From: Alphaproteobacteria bacterium
GTDB lineage: Bacteria; Pseudomonadota; Alphaproteobacteria; CAAHEQ01; UBA3637
Direction of reading: 5' to 3'
Length of the DNA: 7,592 nucleotides
Assembly (NCBI GenBank): GCA_017555325.1
Contig: JAFZGR010000019.1
Coordinates: 1 to 7,592 of the forward strand
The translations under genes were made by a program, and so were the position numbers. Position 1 is the stretch's first letter. Each line of letters opens with the position of its first letter. This document shows positions 6,528-7,592 of this stretch, one piece after another. The notes beneath the pieces were generated by a model that made no database searches, was not told where the DNA came from, and saw only the letters and a list, made by a program, of their open reading frames with translations.

Positions 6528-7223
6528 ATGATTAGATTATATACATCTGAAAGACTTTGTTCTGAAAAAATTTTAGTGCCGACTGAAAAGCAGGGACATT
6601 ATTTACAACACGTTATGCGGTTAATGGAAAATGAAATTATTTCTCTGTTTAACGGGAAAGACGGTGAGTGGACGGCTGTTATTCGGTTCCCTAAAAAAAA
6701 GAAGATTGAATTATACATAAAAGAACAAATTAAGCCACAATGCACGGAAACAGATTGTATTTTGTGTTTTTCTTTAATCAAAAAAGAAAATACAGATATG
6801 ATTTTGCAAAAAGCAACAGAGTTGGGTGTTACGGAAATTTATCCGATGATAACTGAACGAACGGTTGTTCGGCAATTTAATTTAGAACGTGCTCAGACGA
6901 TTGTTGCCGAAGCGGCAGAACAATGCGAACGTTTAGCAGTTCCTGTTGTTCATCAACCTCAATCTTTACAGGAAACTATCAAACAATTACCCGAGAATTC
7001 CACTCCTGTTTATTTAGCTGAACGAGCAGATGCATCTGATAATTTGTCTCAGATTAAAATCCCTGCTTTTTTTATTGGGCCGGAAGGTGGTTTTTCCAGT
7101 TCTGAAAATCGGTTTTTGCGGGAGCAAAAAAATGTTAAAACTGTTCATTTGGGTAATACGATTTTACGGGCAGAAACAGCAGCTATTGCTATATTAAGTT
7201 GTTGGCAATTTCGGATTTTTTGA
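6528..7223 (+). CDS. rsmE: 16S rRNA (uracil(1498)-N3)-methyltransferase RsmE
   Basis: RsmE transfers a methyl group from S-adenosylmethionine to N3 of U1498 (E. coli numbering) in 16S rRNA of the 30S subunit. The 231-residue product is close to the usual length of about 240 and has the SPOUT knotted-fold signatures: KATELGVTEI (95-104), ERTV (110-113), EAAEQCERL (128-136), IGPEGGFS (183-190) and LGNTILRAETA (208-218), the last two forming the SAM-binding knot. The N-terminal part (1-70) is the small PUA-like RNA-binding domain, with HYLQHVMRL (24-32). I chose the ATG at 6528 because AAAGG (6516-6520) sits seven bases upstream; a TTG two codons earlier (6522) would be too close to it. It follows the fusion regulator by 15 bases, probably as the second gene of its operon. 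Its last 30 bases overlap the end of the convergent transporter gene. Confidence 0.95.
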   Translation: MIRLYTSERLCSEKILVPTEKQGHYLQHVMRLMENEIISLFNGKDGEWTAVIRFPKKKKIELYIKEQIKPQCTETDCILCFSLIKKENTDMILQKATELGVTEIYPMITERTVVRQFNLERAQTIVAEAAEQCERLAVPVVHQPQSLQETIKQLPENSTPVYLAERADASDNLSQIKIPAFFIGPEGGFSSSENRFLREQKNVKTVHLGNTILRAETAAIAILSCWQFRIF

Positions 7224-7592
7224 TTGGTCTAAAATATATTGCTGCTTTGTTCGTCCCCGTTTATTTTGAGAAATCGGTTCTGGATGAATAACTAAATGCA
7301 TTGTTGGATATTTTTGATGAATTTTTTCTTCTATAATGTCAGTTTTTTCATGTGCATCTTTCAGGCTTAATTCATCATCTAACGAAACGGAAAATTGTGC
7401 AAACATTTCATTGCCGGATAAACGGGTTTTTAAGTCAAAGCAGTCATATACTCCGGTAATAGAGCAAGCTGTTTTCTTGATTTCTTTTCGTATTTGTGGA
7501 GAGATTTCTTTATCCATTAACATATTGAGTGATTCTTTTAGAACAACAGAAATACTGTAAATAAGATATAGTGCAACAAGAATACCAAATAA
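7194..7592 (-). CDS. Cation diffusion facilitator (CDF) transporter, C-terminal part only
   Basis: The frame is open from the right edge to TAA at 7194, giving the last 132 residues; the start lies outside the window. It opens with a hydrophobic segment (LFGILVALYLIYSISVVLKE), which fits the final (sixth) transmembrane helix, followed by SLNMLMDKEI, the family's characteristic link to the cytosolic domain. The rest is the ferredoxin-like dimerisation domain, ending around HLVIHPEP, where His residues in CDF proteins can contribute to cytosolic metal sites. CDF proteins export Zn, Fe, Mn, Co or related divalent cations by proton antiport; the metal-selecting residues are in helices 2 and 5, not seen here. 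Internal ATG codons at 7523 and 7517 are Met residues within the protein, not starts. A charged tail (KRGRTKQQYILDQSKNPKLPTT region) is coded opposite the end of rsmE. Confidence 0.85.
   Translation of the reverse strand, partial: LFGILVALYLIYSISVVLKESLNMLMDKEISPQIRKEIKKTACSITGVYDCFDLKTRLSGNEMFAQFSVSLDDELSLKDAHEKTDIIEEKIHQKYPTMHLVIHPEPISQNKRGRTKQQYILDQSKNPKLPTT

Overview
The window comes from an AT-rich bacterial chromosome. Gene content suggests a low-GC proteobacterium, possibly an alphaproteobacterium, though this rests on protein style (DUF3015, DUF4105/Lnb-like, long nitronate monooxygenase, RsbU-type regulator) and not on a taxonomic marker. I see no phage, transposon, CRISPR or tRNA/rRNA genes; the region looks like ordinary chromosome with seven protein genes, two of them cut by the window edges.

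Left part (1-2335, minus strand): a two-gene operon. A small secreted DUF3015 protein comes first, and 12 bases later a large exported DUF4105 (Lnb N-terminal domain-like) protein that runs off the left edge. The latter has a permuted papain-like His...Cys pair and a beta-rich C-terminal half. A strong hairpin followed by a T-rich tract lies inside the first codons of the second gene, so it may attenuate read-through. Positions 2336-2545 form a divergent promoter region with short direct repeats.

Middle (2546-4360): a tiny 57-residue exported protein on the plus strand has an excellent extended -10 promoter and ribosome binding site. It faces a 518-residue nitronate monooxygenase-family flavoprotein on the minus strand. 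The two converge on one bidirectional terminator. The flavoprotein carries an extra C-terminal region with a cysteine cluster.

Right part (4361-7592): a divergent promoter region, then a 661-residue signalling protein joining an RsbW-like ATPase/kinase domain, a receiver domain and a PP2C/SpoIIE phosphatase. The 16S rRNA methyltransferase gene rsmE follows 15 bases later, probably in the same transcript. rsmE overlaps tail-to-tail by 30 bases with the 3' end of a cation diffusion facilitator transporter gene that enters from the right edge. The most unusual items are the kinase-receiver-phosphatase fusion, the in-gene hairpin in the DUF3015-DUF4105 operon, and the tiny exported protein. I did not find a clearly new multi-gene system.
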